Assembly: GCA_025454405.1 (NCBI GenBank)
Contig: JALOON010000013.1
Coordinates: 1 to 64,000 of the forward strand
DNA length: 64,000 bases
Source: Oscillatoriaceae cyanobacterium Prado104
GTDB taxonomy: Bacteria; Cyanobacteriota; Cyanobacteriia; Cyanobacteriales; Microcoleaceae
Reading direction: 5' to 3'
The notes under the pieces are model-generated. The model had not been told where the DNA came from. It saw only the letters and a program-made list of their open reading frames with translations, and did no database searches. Each line of letters opens with the position of its first letter. Position 1 is the stretch's first letter. The position numbers and the translations under genes were made by a program. Of the stretch, positions 44,188 through 53,832 are shown one piece after another.

Positions 44188-45693
44188 TTAAACTATGTAG
44201 CGAGAGTTAATTGGTTCAGCCCGGTTTGTAGCTACCAGAGTTTGGTAAATCAGGGCACAGATTTCGCCGCGGGTGATGTCGCGGGATGGAGACAACCTCG
44301 CCCGATCGGGATAATTCACCACGATTTTGCGTTCTGTAGCCGTTGCTACAGCAGCGGTGGCAAAACTCGGGATTAAAGCTCGATCGCTGTAAACGCTCAA
44401 AGAATTCGGGTTGCCGCCGGTCAACTGCAAGCCGTTTACTAAAGATACGATCGCCTGAGATCTGGTCAAATTCTGATTCGGGCGAAAAGTCATGTCGGGA
44501 TATCCCATTAAAAATCCCGCCCGATTGGCTTTTTCAATTGCCGCTTTTGCCCAAAAATCCGCAGCCACATCTTTAAAATTCGTCGCTTGCAGGCGCGGTG
44601 CGAGATCGAAAGCCTTCGCCAGCAAAGCCGCGTACTGAGCTCTTGTTAAACTGCGATCGGGTTGAAAAGTTCCGTTGGGAAATCCGCTGACAATATTCAT
44701 TCTTGCCAGTCTTTCGATAAAATCCTTCGCCCAGTGCGTGCTGATATCGCTAAACTGCGCCCCAGGAGTCGGAGTTGGCGTCGGCGCGGGAGTTGGCGTC
44801 GGCGCGGGAGTCGGCGTTGGAGTTGGTACCACCATTCCCAACTCAAACAAACCTTTCAGCTTTGAGGGATTTAGCTGATTTCCCACTGCAAAAATTTTGA
44901 CCCCAGTTGCGTTTTGCAAATCGAATTCGCCGTTATCCCGAAAAATATTGCCGCCCGGATTTTGGGTTGTTCCAACATCCGGCAGCGCTTTTACCACTGC
45001 AGTCACCCCGTCTTGAGTATTTCTTTCAATTCGATTGTTGCGCAACACCGGTTTGGAGTCGCCCGCAATCACCACGCCCGATCGATTTTCGATAATTTGG
45101 TTGTCAACAATCAAAGGTTCTGACTGAGCTTGCAAGGAGATGCCAAAACCGGTATTTTGAAAAAGATTGCGCCGCATGACGCCTTTAGCAGTCCCCGCCA
45201 TAATTACGCCGGCAGCCGAGTTTTCCAAAAATACATTGTCGAAAATCGCAGGATTTGCAGCACCCGTAGCAAACACCCCTTCCCGCTTGCATTTAGTAAA
45301 AGTGCAATTAGCAACAGTCGGAGAAGTTGACTCGATCCAAACTCCGGTACCCCTAATTTCCAGATTGGTGACAGTGACGCCCCGCAATTCGGCATCGTTG
45401 TCTAGCAGTATCGTAATATTTTGTCCGGCAGCGGTGGGACTGACAAATTTGCCGCTTCCTTGAATCAGAATCCCGGTGCCTTTGTTAGTTTCATTGCCGA
45501 TAACTTTGACACCTCGGGCGATTTCTAAAGGAAATAGTTCGCCGCTGGCGCTGCTGTAAGTTCCCGGTGCTAGCTGAATAGTAGTTCCAGATCCAGCGAG
45601 GTTGAGGGCGCGGGCTATAGTTTTGAATGGCGACGCTTGGCTTCCGCCGGCTGCATCGCTGCCCGTTGCTGGATTGACGTAAAGTGTTGCCAT
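44188..45693 (-). CDS. DUF1565 beta-helix protein with S-layer homology domains
   Basis: I choose the ATG at 45693 (MATLYVNPATGSDAAGGSQA), giving 501 residues. Residues 1-290 are a DUF1565/right-handed parallel beta helix (FKTIARALNLAGSGTTIQLA, GVWIESTSPTVANCTFTKCK). A Pro-Thr linker follows (about 300-325). Three SLH domains fill the C-terminus (FSDISTHWAKDFIERLARMN, FPNGTFQPDRSLTRAQYAAL). SLH domains usually bind secondary cell-wall polymers or peptidoglycan; the beta helix often acts on polysaccharides. No N-terminal signal peptide is visible, which is common in this cyanobacterial group. Confidence 0.88.
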   Translation of the reverse strand: MATLYVNPATGSDAAGGSQASPFKTIARALNLAGSGTTIQLAPGTYSSASGELFPLEIARGVKVIGNETNKGTGILIQGSGKFVSPTAAGQNITILLDNDAELRGVTVTNLEIRGTGVWIESTSPTVANCTFTKCKREGVFATGAANPAIFDNVFLENSAAGVIMAGTAKGVMRRNLFQNTGFGISLQAQSEPLIVDNQIIENRSGVVIAGDSKPVLRNNRIERNTQDGVTAVVKALPDVGTTQNPGGNIFRDNGEFDLQNATGVKIFAVGNQLNPSKLKGLFELGMVVPTPTPTPAPTPTPAPTPTPTPGAQFSDISTHWAKDFIERLARMNIVSGFPNGTFQPDRSLTRAQYAALLAKAFDLAPRLQATNFKDVAADFWAKAAIEKANRAGFLMGYPDMTFRPNQNLTRSQAIVSLVNGLQLTGGNPNSLSVYSDRALIPSFATAAVATATERKIVVNYPDRARLSPSRDITRGEICALIYQTLVATNRAEPINSRYIV

Positions 45694-45837
45694 AATTTGG
45701 TAAAGGAGAATGCCCGATCGAGCCTTTGTGCAATTTTTATAAGAAATTTGCCTTTCATCTATAAATCCCGAGAGGGTGATGAGAGGCTGCGGTAGAGCAT
45801 AGTCTACCATAATGAGTTATCGAGCAAGATCGATCGA

Positions 45838-45910
45838 GCAATTTAGCTTTGAGGTAGGGGTTGAAACCCCCTGCTGGACTGCGGGTTTAAAACTAATCTC
45901 ATTGGTGTAA
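45838..45910. repeat. dispersed repeat, reversed relative to 21960
   Basis: The stretch tagctttgaggtaggggttg then aaaccccctgctggactgcg corresponds to the reverse complement of the block near 21960-22000. A ggggtt/aacccc hairpin lies within it. Confidence 0.6.
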
Positions 45911-45953
45911 ACTTAAGGCTGAAACCCTCAATTAATCTCGTTTGTACCTGAAT

Positions 45954-46251
45954 CTAGATCCCCCTAGATCCCCCTTAAAAAGGGGGACTTTGAGTGCTTG
46001 CAGTCTCATCTTTACTTAAATCCAGATCCCCCTAAATCCCCCTTAAAAAGGGGGACTTTGAGTGCTTGCAGTCTCATCTTTACTTAAATCCAGATCCTCC
46101 TAAATCCCCCTTAAAAAGGGGGACTTTAAGCGCTTGCAGTCTCATCTAAAAAAGCAAAGCTTTGAGCGCTTGCAGTCTCATCTAAAAAAGGGAGACTTTA
46201 AGCGCTTCCGGTCCCCCCCTTCTTAAGGGGGGCTAGGGGGGATCTAGGTCT
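45954..46251. repeat. 68-bp tandem repeat array with decayed copies
   Basis: Full units start at 45954, 46022 and 46090; each has agatccccctaaatccccct, taaaaaggggga, then ctttgagtgcttgcagtctc and atctttacttaaat. Shorter degenerate copies follow to 46251, the last ending in ggtccccccttcttaagggg. Each unit forms a ccccctt / aaggggg hairpin. The array sits between the convergent-free 5' end of the beta-helix gene and the 3' end of the transglutaminase gene. Confidence 0.85.
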
Positions 46252-46311
46252 AACGCTCGCACACCATTCTGTGACTGCATTTGACCTTAATTAGCAAGAT
46301 ACGCTAGCGTT

Positions 46312-47214
46312 TTATTTAGCAACCAAACTTTCGGAAAGAGAGATAGCAGGCGCTCTTGTAACAGCCTCTGAACTCTCCTGAAAATTATCTGACTGGCTGT
46401 TCTCTTCCGCTGATTCGACAAACACATTCATCTGCTCCATCTGCACTTCACCGAACAAAGTTCCGAAAGATACATCGGCTGCATCTCGACCGATCGAAAT
46501 GCGAACAATGCCATCGAGAGGAGCCAGTCGAGTAGCATCAAATAAATACCAGCGATCGCCCAAAAAAGCTTCAAAACAAGCGTGAAAATCTGCGGGTTCC
46601 AGCCTGTAAGCGTAAGCAGAAACAAATCGCGCCGGAATATTTAAAGCGCGGCAAAATGCTATTCCCAAATGGGCGAAATCGCGACAAACTCCCGCTCTTT
46701 CTCTAGCGGTATCGCAGGCTGAAGTTTGGGAATCTGTACTGCCAGAGAGGTATTTGACTTTACTGTAAATCCAGTCGCAAATTGCGCTAACTCTCGCATA
46801 ACCCGGTTCTAAATCCCCAAATTCAGAGTTTGCCAAACCCACTAATAAATCTGACTGGCAGTAGCGGCTGGGATAGAGATAGTGCAGGGTTTCTAAAGGC
46901 AAATCGGCAGCAGGAATTTCGGCTGCTGCTTCCGGTTGGGCGTCAAATTGGAACATTTCTACTGTTGCCCGATAGGATAGCTGCAAGCTTCCCGGCATGG
47001 CGTTCGATCGAATGTAGCGGTTCCCTTCTAAAGGGCTGATATATTCTTCTACCTCGATCGGTGGATTGAGTTTTAGTTCTTCTCGTACAATTTTTTGAGC
47101 GCGATCGCTCGCAACTTGCACGGTCCAGATTAGGGTGCTGGGTTGGGCGATCGTGTAATCTAGCTGGCAGCCAAGATTAAACTTTTGGCTAAACTTTTGG
47201 TTGATTTTTTGCAT
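46312..47214 (-). CDS. transglutaminase-like domain protein
   Basis: This 300-residue protein has an N-terminal beta domain (LGCQLDYTIAQPSTLIWTVQ) and a transglutaminase/protease-like core with the triad Cys near 175 (RAGVCRDFAHLGIAFCRALN), His near 211 (PADFHACFEAFLGDRWYLFD) and Asp near 226 (FDATRLAPLDG). Bacterial members are usually cysteine proteases or amidases and not cross-linkers. There is no signal peptide. Confidence 0.9.
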   Translation of the reverse strand: MQKINQKFSQKFNLGCQLDYTIAQPSTLIWTVQVASDRAQKIVREELKLNPPIEVEEYISPLEGNRYIRSNAMPGSLQLSYRATVEMFQFDAQPEAAAEIPAADLPLETLHYLYPSRYCQSDLLVGLANSEFGDLEPGYARVSAICDWIYSKVKYLSGSTDSQTSACDTARERAGVCRDFAHLGIAFCRALNIPARFVSAYAYRLEPADFHACFEAFLGDRWYLFDATRLAPLDGIVRISIGRDAADVSFGTLFGEVQMEQMNVFVESAEENSQSDNFQESSEAVTRAPAISLSESLVAK

Positions 47215-47292
47215 AGGGAATATACATCTTGAGATAGATATAATTCTAGCGTTTAAATTGTTTTAATTTCTTCTAGCTAAAGTAGGAATTAT

Positions 47293-48075
47293 ATGCAAGT
47301 TGCAAACAAAGTAGCCGCAGTTACAGGAGCCGGTTCCGGTATCGGCAAAGCAGCCGCGCAATTGCTCGCTCGATCGGGCGCAAAAGTGGCGGCAATGGGT
47401 CGAACGGAAGCAGAATTAACAGAGGTTGTTGGGTCGATCGCCAGCAGCGGAGGGGAAGCTATTGCGGTAACAGCCGATATCTCTGTAGCGGAACAGATGC
47501 AAACAGCTATGGATCGGATTGCTGACAAGTGGGGGCGGTTAGATATTGTATTCGCTAACGCTGGAATTAACGGGGTTTGGGCACCGATCGAACAGTTAGA
47601 ACCTCACGAATGGGACAAAACAATTAATGTGAATTTGACTGGCACTTTTCTCACAGTTAAATATGCTGTTCCTTACCTGAAAAAACAGGGCGGTTCGGTG
47701 ATTGTAACTTCGTCAATTAATGGAACTCGCGTGTTTAGCAATACGGGAGCAACAGCTTATTCTTGCACGAAAGCGGCGCAAGTAGCATTTACCAAAATGT
47801 TAGCGCTAGAATTGGCGGACGATCGCATTCGAGTGAATGTAATTTGTCCGGGAGCAATTACAACTGCGATCGACGAAAATACCGAACAGCGCAATTTAGA
47901 ATCAGTGAAGCAACCTGTAACATACCCTGAAGGGCAAGTACCTTTAACTGACGGCAAATCGGGGACTGCGGAACAAGTAGCGCAATTGGTGTTATTTTTA
48001 GCTGCGGATGTTTCCAACCACATTACTGGTACTGAAATTTGGATCGATGGCGGGCAGTCGCTGTTGATAGGTTGA
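47293..48075 (+). CDS. SDR family oxidoreductase
   Basis: The 260-residue classical short-chain dehydrogenase has the cofactor motif VTGAGSGIGKAAAQLLARSG, IVFANAGINGVWAPIEQLEP, and the catalytic Ser/Tyr/Lys in VTSSINGTRV and AYSCTKAAQVAFTKML (Tyr156, Lys160). The C-terminus (ITGTEIWIDGGQSLLIG) is typical. The substrate is not predictable. It diverges from the transglutaminase gene. Confidence 0.9.
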   Translation: MQVANKVAAVTGAGSGIGKAAAQLLARSGAKVAAMGRTEAELTEVVGSIASSGGEAIAVTADISVAEQMQTAMDRIADKWGRLDIVFANAGINGVWAPIEQLEPHEWDKTINVNLTGTFLTVKYAVPYLKKQGGSVIVTSSINGTRVFSNTGATAYSCTKAAQVAFTKMLALELADDRIRVNVICPGAITTAIDENTEQRNLESVKQPVTYPEGQVPLTDGKSGTAEQVAQLVLFLAADVSNHITGTEIWIDGGQSLLIG

Positions 48076-48137
48076 CGGCGACTATATGCTTTGGGGAAAT
48101 CGCAATTGCTACAGCTTTTTTAACAGGTAAACGAGGT

Positions 48138-48302
48138 AACGATCGAGGCAGAGCCTCTGGATCTGCATTCCCAGGCAGAGCCTGGGAACGAGAAAACGAG
48201 AAACTTCCCAGGCAGAGCCTGGGAACGAGAAATGCCAGGTTCTCTCCCTCGTTACCAGGCAGAGCCTGGTAACGCAGATCCGCGAGGCTCTGCCTCGCGT
48301 TA
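48138..48302. repeat. cluster of ccaggcagagcctgg palindromes
   Basis: At least five palindromic units of the form cccaggcagagcctgggaac or gaggcagagcctc occur within 165 bp, with gaacgagaaa spacers. A related cluster is at 57497-57650. They lie between the ends of two converging genes. Confidence 0.8.
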
Positions 48303-48348
48303 GCTATCGAGCAAAACTTCCACAATAAAATAGACAACCGAACCAGAA

Positions 48349-49275
48349 TTAATTCCTAGCTACAATCTCTTCAAGTGCCGATCGCAAGTCAGGATATTGA
48401 TATTGAAAACCGCTAGCTAAAGTTTGTTTCGGTAACACTTTTTGCCCTTCCAAAACAACTTTTGCACCATCTCCCAACAGCAATTCTAAAGCAAAACCGG
48501 GTACGGGCAACCAAGAAGGCCGCTTTAAAACCTCTCCTAAAGTCGCGCACAATTCATTCATGTGCACGGGATGCGGTGCAGTTGCATTGAAAACGCCTTG
48601 AACTTGCGGATTTTCCAAAGCGTACAAGATTAAACTAACAACATCGTCGCGGTGAATCCAAGAAAACCACTGTTTGCCAGTGCCGATCGGACCTCCAGCA
48701 AATAGTTTAAAAGCTGGCAGCATTTTTGCCAGCGCGCCTCCTTTCCCCAACACTATTCCCAGCCGCAAAATTGCCAGTCGCGTACCCGAACTTTTTACTT
48801 TTTCGGCCTCTGCTTCCCAAGCTTGGCAAACCTCAGCTAAAAAATCATTTCCCGCAGGGCTGTTTTCTGCAAACTCAGCCGTCTCGCTAGTTCCGTAATA
48901 GCCGATCGCCGATGCACTTACCAACACTGAAGGTTTAGGATTAGCATTAGCGATCGCCTCTACTAATTTTTGCGTCGTTAATTTGCGGCTGTCAAGAATT
49001 GCTTGCCGCCGCGCCTCCGTCCATTTTTCCTCAGCAATCGGAACCCCGGCTAAATTTACAACCGCATCGCAGCCCGCGATCGACTGTTGCCAACTACCGG
49101 ACTCGGCAGGCTCGTAGGCGATAACTTTCAAATTCGGATAAGCTGAAGCTGGAAAAAATCGCTTCGCCCTCGCCGCATCGCGAGTCAAAACCACCATCTG
49201 ATGTCCTTGCCCTTGCAGCCTCTCTACCAAACGGCTGCCGACAAATCCCGTTGCTCCCGCGATCGCTACTTTCAT
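48349..49275 (-). CDS. TIGR01777 family epimerase (SDR39U1-like)
   Basis: This 308-residue NAD-dependent epimerase-like protein has the Rossmann motif [80 protein letters not shown] and a C-terminal DUF1731 part ([20 protein letters not shown]). Function is unknown; plant relatives are chloroplast proteins linked to cell division or thylakoid maintenance. It stands alone. Confidence 0.9.
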   Translation of the reverse strand: MKVAIAGATGFVGSRLVERLQGQGHQMVVLTRDAARAKRFFPASAYPNLKVIAYEPAESGSWQQSIAGCDAVVNLAGVPIAEEKWTEARRQAILDSRKLTTQKLVEAIANANPKPSVLVSASAIGYYGTSETAEFAENSPAGNDFLAEVCQAWEAEAEKVKSSGTRLAILRLGIVLGKGGALAKMLPAFKLFAGGPIGTGKQWFSWIHRDDVVSLILYALENPQVQGVFNATAPHPVHMNELCATLGEVLKRPSWLPVPGFALELLLGDGAKVVLEGQKVLPKQTLASGFQYQYPDLRSALEEIVARN

Positions 49276-49489
49276 TTTTGTATCTGCTATCCCAACTTGT
49301 CTTTGATTATATAGTTCGTTTACGAACTATGGCCGCAAGTCCGATCGCCCCGCTACAAGTCAAAAATATTTTGACTACACTGATAAGGGACAAGAGACAG
49401 ATTTACCAAATACCTCGGGTAAAACATCCCCCTGTTGGTGCGGGCGGATTGTTTTTAGGGCGATTTCAATCCCCGCCCTAAAAATCTCG

Positions 49490-49522
49490 CTGTCAACTGT
49501 CAACTGTTAACTGTCAACTGTT
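49490..49522. repeat. tcaactg tandem repeat
   Basis: Four consecutive units of ctgtcaa / ctgttaa lie just before the DUF3352 start codon. The same motif occurs in a longer array at 62945-63100. Confidence 0.6.
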
Positions 49523-49530
49523 TACCAACA

Positions 49531-51165
49531 ATGCCTGCAAATAAATCAAAGCTTCTAATTGCTGCCGCGATCGTCGCAGCAGGTAGCGCTGCGGTCTACT
49601 TTTACTTTAAGGGTTTGAGCGAAAAAGTATCTAACCCTCTAACAAGTGCCAAAGTCGTACCCGACGAAGCAATGATGGCCGCGTTCGTTTCTCCCAATCC
49701 CAAAGCCCTATCGCAGTTGCAGCAATTTGGCACGCCGGGCGCGCAAAACTTGGTCGGTTTGGGTTTAAAAACTTTTCAAGAACAAAGTTTGGCAGGAACT
49801 CAAATTGACTTTGACAAAGATTTAAAACCTTGGTTGGGCGGCGTGATGGTGGCTTTGCTTCCTCCGGATGGCGAGGCGCAAACGGAGCCCCCGCAACTGC
49901 TGCTGGTAGTCAGCATTAAGAATCAACTTAGTGCTTGGAATTTTGCTAATAAATTAAAATCACAGCAAGGTGCAAAAATTCAAGAAAGCGAGTATAAAGG
50001 GGTAAAAATTTCTGAGATTGCCGAAGCAAATGGCAAAGCTTACAGTATGGCTTTGCTCGACGACCAATTAGTTATCGCTCCTTTCAGAAAGTCGCTGGAA
50101 CTGGCGATCGATACTTTTCAGGGAGAACCTTCGCTGGCCGGCCAACAAACTACGGCTAATTTATTGTCTGAAAGTGCTGGGGTAGCGAATCCGATCGCGA
50201 CAGTTTTTATTGCTGACTATCCGGCGGCAATGCAGCAGTTAAAAGCTAATTTGCCGGATGAGTTAAGGCTGCCTTCGCTAGTGCTTTCGCAGTTCAAACA
50301 AGTCAAGTCTTTGGTAGCAGGAATTGGGGCGGACAGTGCGGGCTTGAGAGTCAAAACGGTCGCCCAATTAGACCCCCGATTGGCGCTGCAAAATTCCCAG
50401 GCAACATCAAAATTTTTGCCGAAATTTCCGGCAGAAACAGTGGCTTTAGTAGGAGGTAATGGACTCGATCGCATTTGGTCGCAAGCCAACGCTGAAGCAA
50501 AAGATAGCCCGGAAGTTAGCAGAAGCGTGCAGCAGGTGCGCGGGGCTTTTAATCGGTTGGGGCTGGATGCCGATCGAGATATTTTTAGTTGGATGGATGG
50601 GGAATTTGCGATCGGGGCAATTGGGGCGAACGGGGGCGATCGGGATATTTTGTCTCAGTTGGGAATGGGGCCGGCAATAATTGTAGAAACGAGCGATCGG
50701 TCTGCTGCGGAAGCAACGCTGAAAAAACTGGACGAGATTGCTAAAACCTATACAGTTAGCGTTACCCCGAGGCAAGTTCGAGGCAAGGAAGTTACCGAAT
50801 GGAAAACACCAAGTCAAGACACTTTATTCGGTCACGGCTGGCTGAATGAAAATACGGTGTTTGTAGCGTTGGGCGGACCTTTAATTGAGGCAATTTCTGC
50901 ACCGCCGCAGCAAGCGCTAACAGGCAGTCCGAGTTTTCAAGCAATTGCCCCAACTTTACCGCCTGCCAACCTCGGTTACTTTTACTTGGACATGGAAAAA
51001 ACCATGTCTTGGGCTGACAAATACGTGCTCAAAGCCGTACCGACTTTAGTGCCGCCGCCGGCCGCTGATGTGCTGAATTCTTTCCGAGGAATTAGCGTTG
51101 CTGCTGCTTCTCCAACGCCTTCGACAGCCGAGTTGGAAATGCTGTTTGCCTTCAAATCTAATTAG
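49531..51165 (+). CDS. DUF3352 domain-containing protein
   Basis: The 544-residue protein has an N-terminal membrane anchor (LLIAAAIVAAGSAAVYFYFK) and a long DUF3352 domain: VPDEAMMAAFVSPNPKALSQ, FDKDLKPWLGGVMVALLPPD, MDGEFAIGAIG and YFYLDMEKTMSWADKY. DUF3352 is a cyanobacteria-enriched family of exported or membrane-attached proteins of unknown function. The length is typical. Confidence 0.9.
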   Translation: MPANKSKLLIAAAIVAAGSAAVYFYFKGLSEKVSNPLTSAKVVPDEAMMAAFVSPNPKALSQLQQFGTPGAQNLVGLGLKTFQEQSLAGTQIDFDKDLKPWLGGVMVALLPPDGEAQTEPPQLLLVVSIKNQLSAWNFANKLKSQQGAKIQESEYKGVKISEIAEANGKAYSMALLDDQLVIAPFRKSLELAIDTFQGEPSLAGQQTTANLLSESAGVANPIATVFIADYPAAMQQLKANLPDELRLPSLVLSQFKQVKSLVAGIGADSAGLRVKTVAQLDPRLALQNSQATSKFLPKFPAETVALVGGNGLDRIWSQANAEAKDSPEVSRSVQQVRGAFNRLGLDADRDIFSWMDGEFAIGAIGANGGDRDILSQLGMGPAIIVETSDRSAAEATLKKLDEIAKTYTVSVTPRQVRGKEVTEWKTPSQDTLFGHGWLNENTVFVALGGPLIEAISAPPQQALTGSPSFQAIAPTLPPANLGYFYLDMEKTMSWADKYVLKAVPTLVPPPAADVLNSFRGISVAAASPTPSTAELEMLFAFKSN

Positions 51166-51265
51166 CAGGAAACTGATATCTTGTCCGGTCGATCGATCGC
51201 AATAAGATGTTCGTAGTAGGGACTTTAGTCCGATTGTCAACTGTTAGCTGTCAACTGCTTAGAGC

Positions 51266-52663
51266 CTAAATCTGCTGTAATTTTAGATATTCTATCACTG
51301 CTGGTTCGATCGAGAAGTGCGATCGGTCGTTTTGTTTGACTGTTTCAACTAATGACTTGCGTCCTAAAGATTGCATGACTTTCAAAATTTCTGGCGGTGA
51401 GAGTTGCAGGTTTTCTGTGATTTTGGAGATGTCTGCAGGTGCGGGGGTACTAGCCAGCCAAGAGAGGACTTGTTGTTCGGATTCAGTGAGGATCTCGAAA
51501 TGCTGTTGCAGCAGAGATTCTATGTCTCCTAAAAATAGGGGTTTATAAGATAGGAATTCGGAAACGCTGCCGCCGAATAAATCTTGAATCGCAGTTGCAA
51601 TTATATTTAACCAGAGGGGATTGCCTCGGTAAAGGTCGATTAGTTCTAACCATCGATCGGGTTCTGCTAAACCTTTTTCTTTGAATATTTCTTGCGCTTC
51701 GGGGCCTAAACCGTTGAGTTGCAGGGATTTGCAGGGGCGGTTTTCGCCTTCTAAGGCGGCGATTTCTCTGGGTTTTTCCCAACTCAGAAGGATGAGGCTA
51801 CTGTTGTGGGATGATTCTGTTAGTTGTTTGAAGAATGTGCTGTAATTTTCATAGCCCGATCGATAGTTTCCGGCGAGTTGTTGGGGAGTGAAAATCGTTT
51901 GGAGGTCATCGAGGATTAGGAGACAGCGGTGCGATCGTAAGTATTCTAGTAGGGGGAATCCTCGCGCGATCGTCCTTTCTTCGGCGGGGGCGGGCACGGG
52001 GGCATCGCCCATACAGAGGAATTGAATTAAGTTTGTTTGGAGTGTTTGCAGGGGTGGAGAATTGCGGAGACTGCGGTAAATAATACAATCAAATTCCTGT
52101 TGAATTTGCGGGATTAGTTGTAGAGTAAGGGCGGTTTTGCCAATACCGGATAAGCCGTATATGGCGATGAGGCGGGTGCGGTTTTCCAAAATCCACTGTT
52201 TGAGGGTGGTGAGTTCGGATGTGCGGTTATAGAATAAGTTGGGTTCTGGTGCATCGGATAAGTCTAAATGTATTTTAGGTTCGGTATTGCTTGTTTTTCT
52301 GTTTAACGGATCGTTATCTAAGACTGTTGATAGTGAACCTTTTAAATAGTGAGAAGGATCGCAGGAGATTTTACCTATCTGCACGCAGTTATTTCCAGTA
52401 TTGGAAAATTGCCATCTTTCCACTGTATATGCAAAGTTAGATTGATTGATGTCTTCACCTAATGTTTCTGATAGAAGTTTCCATAATTTTGCTGCGACTT
52501 TCTTGACATGAGGTTCGCTACGGTGGCAGGTTTTGGCAATTTCTGGATATTTCTGGCGTTGCCAAGTACCGCGCAATATACCTTCTTGTAAATGATTGAG
52601 GTGTTTTCCTGTCTTAGCGAATACGAGATCGTCAGCCAATTTTAAGACTTCTTCAACGTCCAT
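51266..52663 (-). CDS. NB-ARC (STAND) ATPase with an N-terminal vMAP-type helical domain
   Basis: The 465-residue protein begins with a helix-turn-helix-like domain (about 1-85, MDVEEVLKLADDLVFAKTGK, HLNHLQEGILRGTWQRQKYP) that I know from cyanobacterial NB-ARC and vWA-MoxR-associated proteins. The NB-ARC core follows: P-loop IYGLSGIGKTALTLQLIPQI near residue 170, RCLLILDDLQTIF, a GLPL-like GNPLWLNIIATAI, and a winged-helix part ending at residue 465. Most relatives carry WD40 or TPR sensor repeats after this; here the gene stops. STAND proteins are molecular switches in regulation or phage defence; which applies is unknown. Confidence 0.82.
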   Translation of the reverse strand: MDVEEVLKLADDLVFAKTGKHLNHLQEGILRGTWQRQKYPEIAKTCHRSEPHVKKVAAKLWKLLSETLGEDINQSNFAYTVERWQFSNTGNNCVQIGKISCDPSHYLKGSLSTVLDNDPLNRKTSNTEPKIHLDLSDAPEPNLFYNRTSELTTLKQWILENRTRLIAIYGLSGIGKTALTLQLIPQIQQEFDCIIYRSLRNSPPLQTLQTNLIQFLCMGDAPVPAPAEERTIARGFPLLEYLRSHRCLLILDDLQTIFTPQQLAGNYRSGYENYSTFFKQLTESSHNSSLILLSWEKPREIAALEGENRPCKSLQLNGLGPEAQEIFKEKGLAEPDRWLELIDLYRGNPLWLNIIATAIQDLFGGSVSEFLSYKPLFLGDIESLLQQHFEILTESEQQVLSWLASTPAPADISKITENLQLSPPEILKVMQSLGRKSLVETVKQNDRSHFSIEPAVIEYLKLQQI

Positions 52664-52697
52664 AGGTCGAGTCGTGGTTTGGGTTTTGCCTGTTGCG

Positions 52698-52750
52698 ATC
52701 CTACTTTATCCTACCGTTTGATACTTTAGCCACTAAATCCTACTTTATCC
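52698..52750 (-). promoter_or_regulatory. direct repeats atcctactttatcc upstream of the STAND gene
   Basis: The 14-mer atcctactttatcc occurs at 52698-52711 and 52737-52750 with identical orientation, and a shortened version (aaatcctat) lies near 52791. They sit 35-90 bp upstream of the minus-strand STAND gene. As that protein has an N-terminal HTH-like domain, an operator is possible. Confidence 0.45.
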
Positions 52751-52878
52751 GACTGAGATCGATCGGGACAGGTAAAAAAATGCCTACTAAATCCTATTGA
52801 TTTGATGTGATTTGAGTATATTTTTCACCTATGCTAAAAAATCACGACACTATAAATTTAAGCAATTTCTAAGAAGCA

Positions 52879-53619
52879 ATGGCTAACATCAATATTGCAA
52901 ATACTCCCAATGCACAAGGCACAGAGGCTGATGACTTCATTCTTGATACTGATGGCAGCCGCAGAACGCTGGGCTTGGGGGGTAATGACTGGATCCGTGG
53001 CGTGGGTGGCAATGATGAACTGTTCGGGAATCTTGGCCGTGACTCACTAGATGGTGAGGGCGGGTTCGATACCCTCTACGGTGGTAAAGATGGAGATGAT
53101 CTTGACGGTGGACTTGACGATGACGTTTTGTTTGGGAATGCGGGCACTGATGAGCTTATTGGTGGACGCGGCAACGATCGAATGTTTGGGGGGCGTGATA
53201 ACGACCAGCTATTGGGTGGCGATGGTGCGGACATTTTATCTGGAGATTTAGGTTTTGATCTTCTGAATGGAGGATCTGGACGAGACACGTTTATCATTCA
53301 AGATGAAGTCGCTACTAATACAGTAGATTTTCTGCAGGATTTCTTCCCTGGGGAAGACAAAATTGCACTTCCAAAAGGTCTAACATTTGCTGACATCGAA
53401 ATCCTGACTTTTAAAACTGCTGGGTTGAATCCAGCTTTCGTGGCAAGGCAGTTTGAACCCTGGAATTCATTTTGTGGCGTCTGTGCTGGTGCCGATCAAA
53501 ATCTAGCTCTACGAGTTAAATCAACTAATCGAATTATTGGACTTGTGAATAAATCGCCAACTTCTCTTGTTCCTCTAACACCAGCGAGCTTGACAGCAGC
53601 GGACTTTATCACCAGTTGA
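52879..53619 (+). CDS. RTX-type calcium-binding protein
   Basis: The 246-residue protein has at least eight glycine/aspartate-rich nonapeptides (GGNDWIRGVGGNDELFGNLG, GGRGNDRMFGGRDNDQLLGG) at about residues 33-135, followed by a C-terminal part (GSGRDTFIIQ, FFPGEDKIALPKGLTFADIE) of the type that ends type I-secreted cyanobacterial proteins. RTX repeats bind calcium outside the cell. The C-terminal half has two cysteines (FCGVCAGA). There is no enzyme domain, and no transporter gene nearby. Confidence 0.88.
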   Translation: MANINIANTPNAQGTEADDFILDTDGSRRTLGLGGNDWIRGVGGNDELFGNLGRDSLDGEGGFDTLYGGKDGDDLDGGLDDDVLFGNAGTDELIGGRGNDRMFGGRDNDQLLGGDGADILSGDLGFDLLNGGSGRDTFIIQDEVATNTVDFLQDFFPGEDKIALPKGLTFADIEILTFKTAGLNPAFVARQFEPWNSFCGVCAGADQNLALRVKSTNRIIGLVNKSPTSLVPLTPASLTAADFITS

Positions 53620-53693
53620 AGATTCTGCTATGCTGGCTGGTAGCCTGTCGCGATCGAAAATAACGAGCGCTTTTCAATTTAGAAATAACCAAA

Positions 53694-53740
53694 AGACGAT
53701 CGCCCATCATCTCCCAACTTGTGAAAAAGTGCGATCGCCA
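53694..53740. repeat. HIP1-flanked repeat upstream of hicBA
   Basis: The block agacgatcgcccatcatctc, ccaacttgtg, aaaaagtgcgatcgcca is closely similar to 54293-54338, so the hicBA pair is bracketed by direct repeats of about 46 bp. Confidence 0.75.
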
Positions 53741-53832
53741 CTCTTTCCACCTATACTTGTAAAAACTATTTATCCGAGATATACTAGGTAATAGAAAGCA
53801 AGCAACCTCAGATGATGGAAGCGAAAACCATA

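Noticed and set aside
45954-46251. Possible CRISPR or non-coding RNA array
   Set aside because: Units are tandem 68-mers with degenerate copies; no alternating unique spacers are present.
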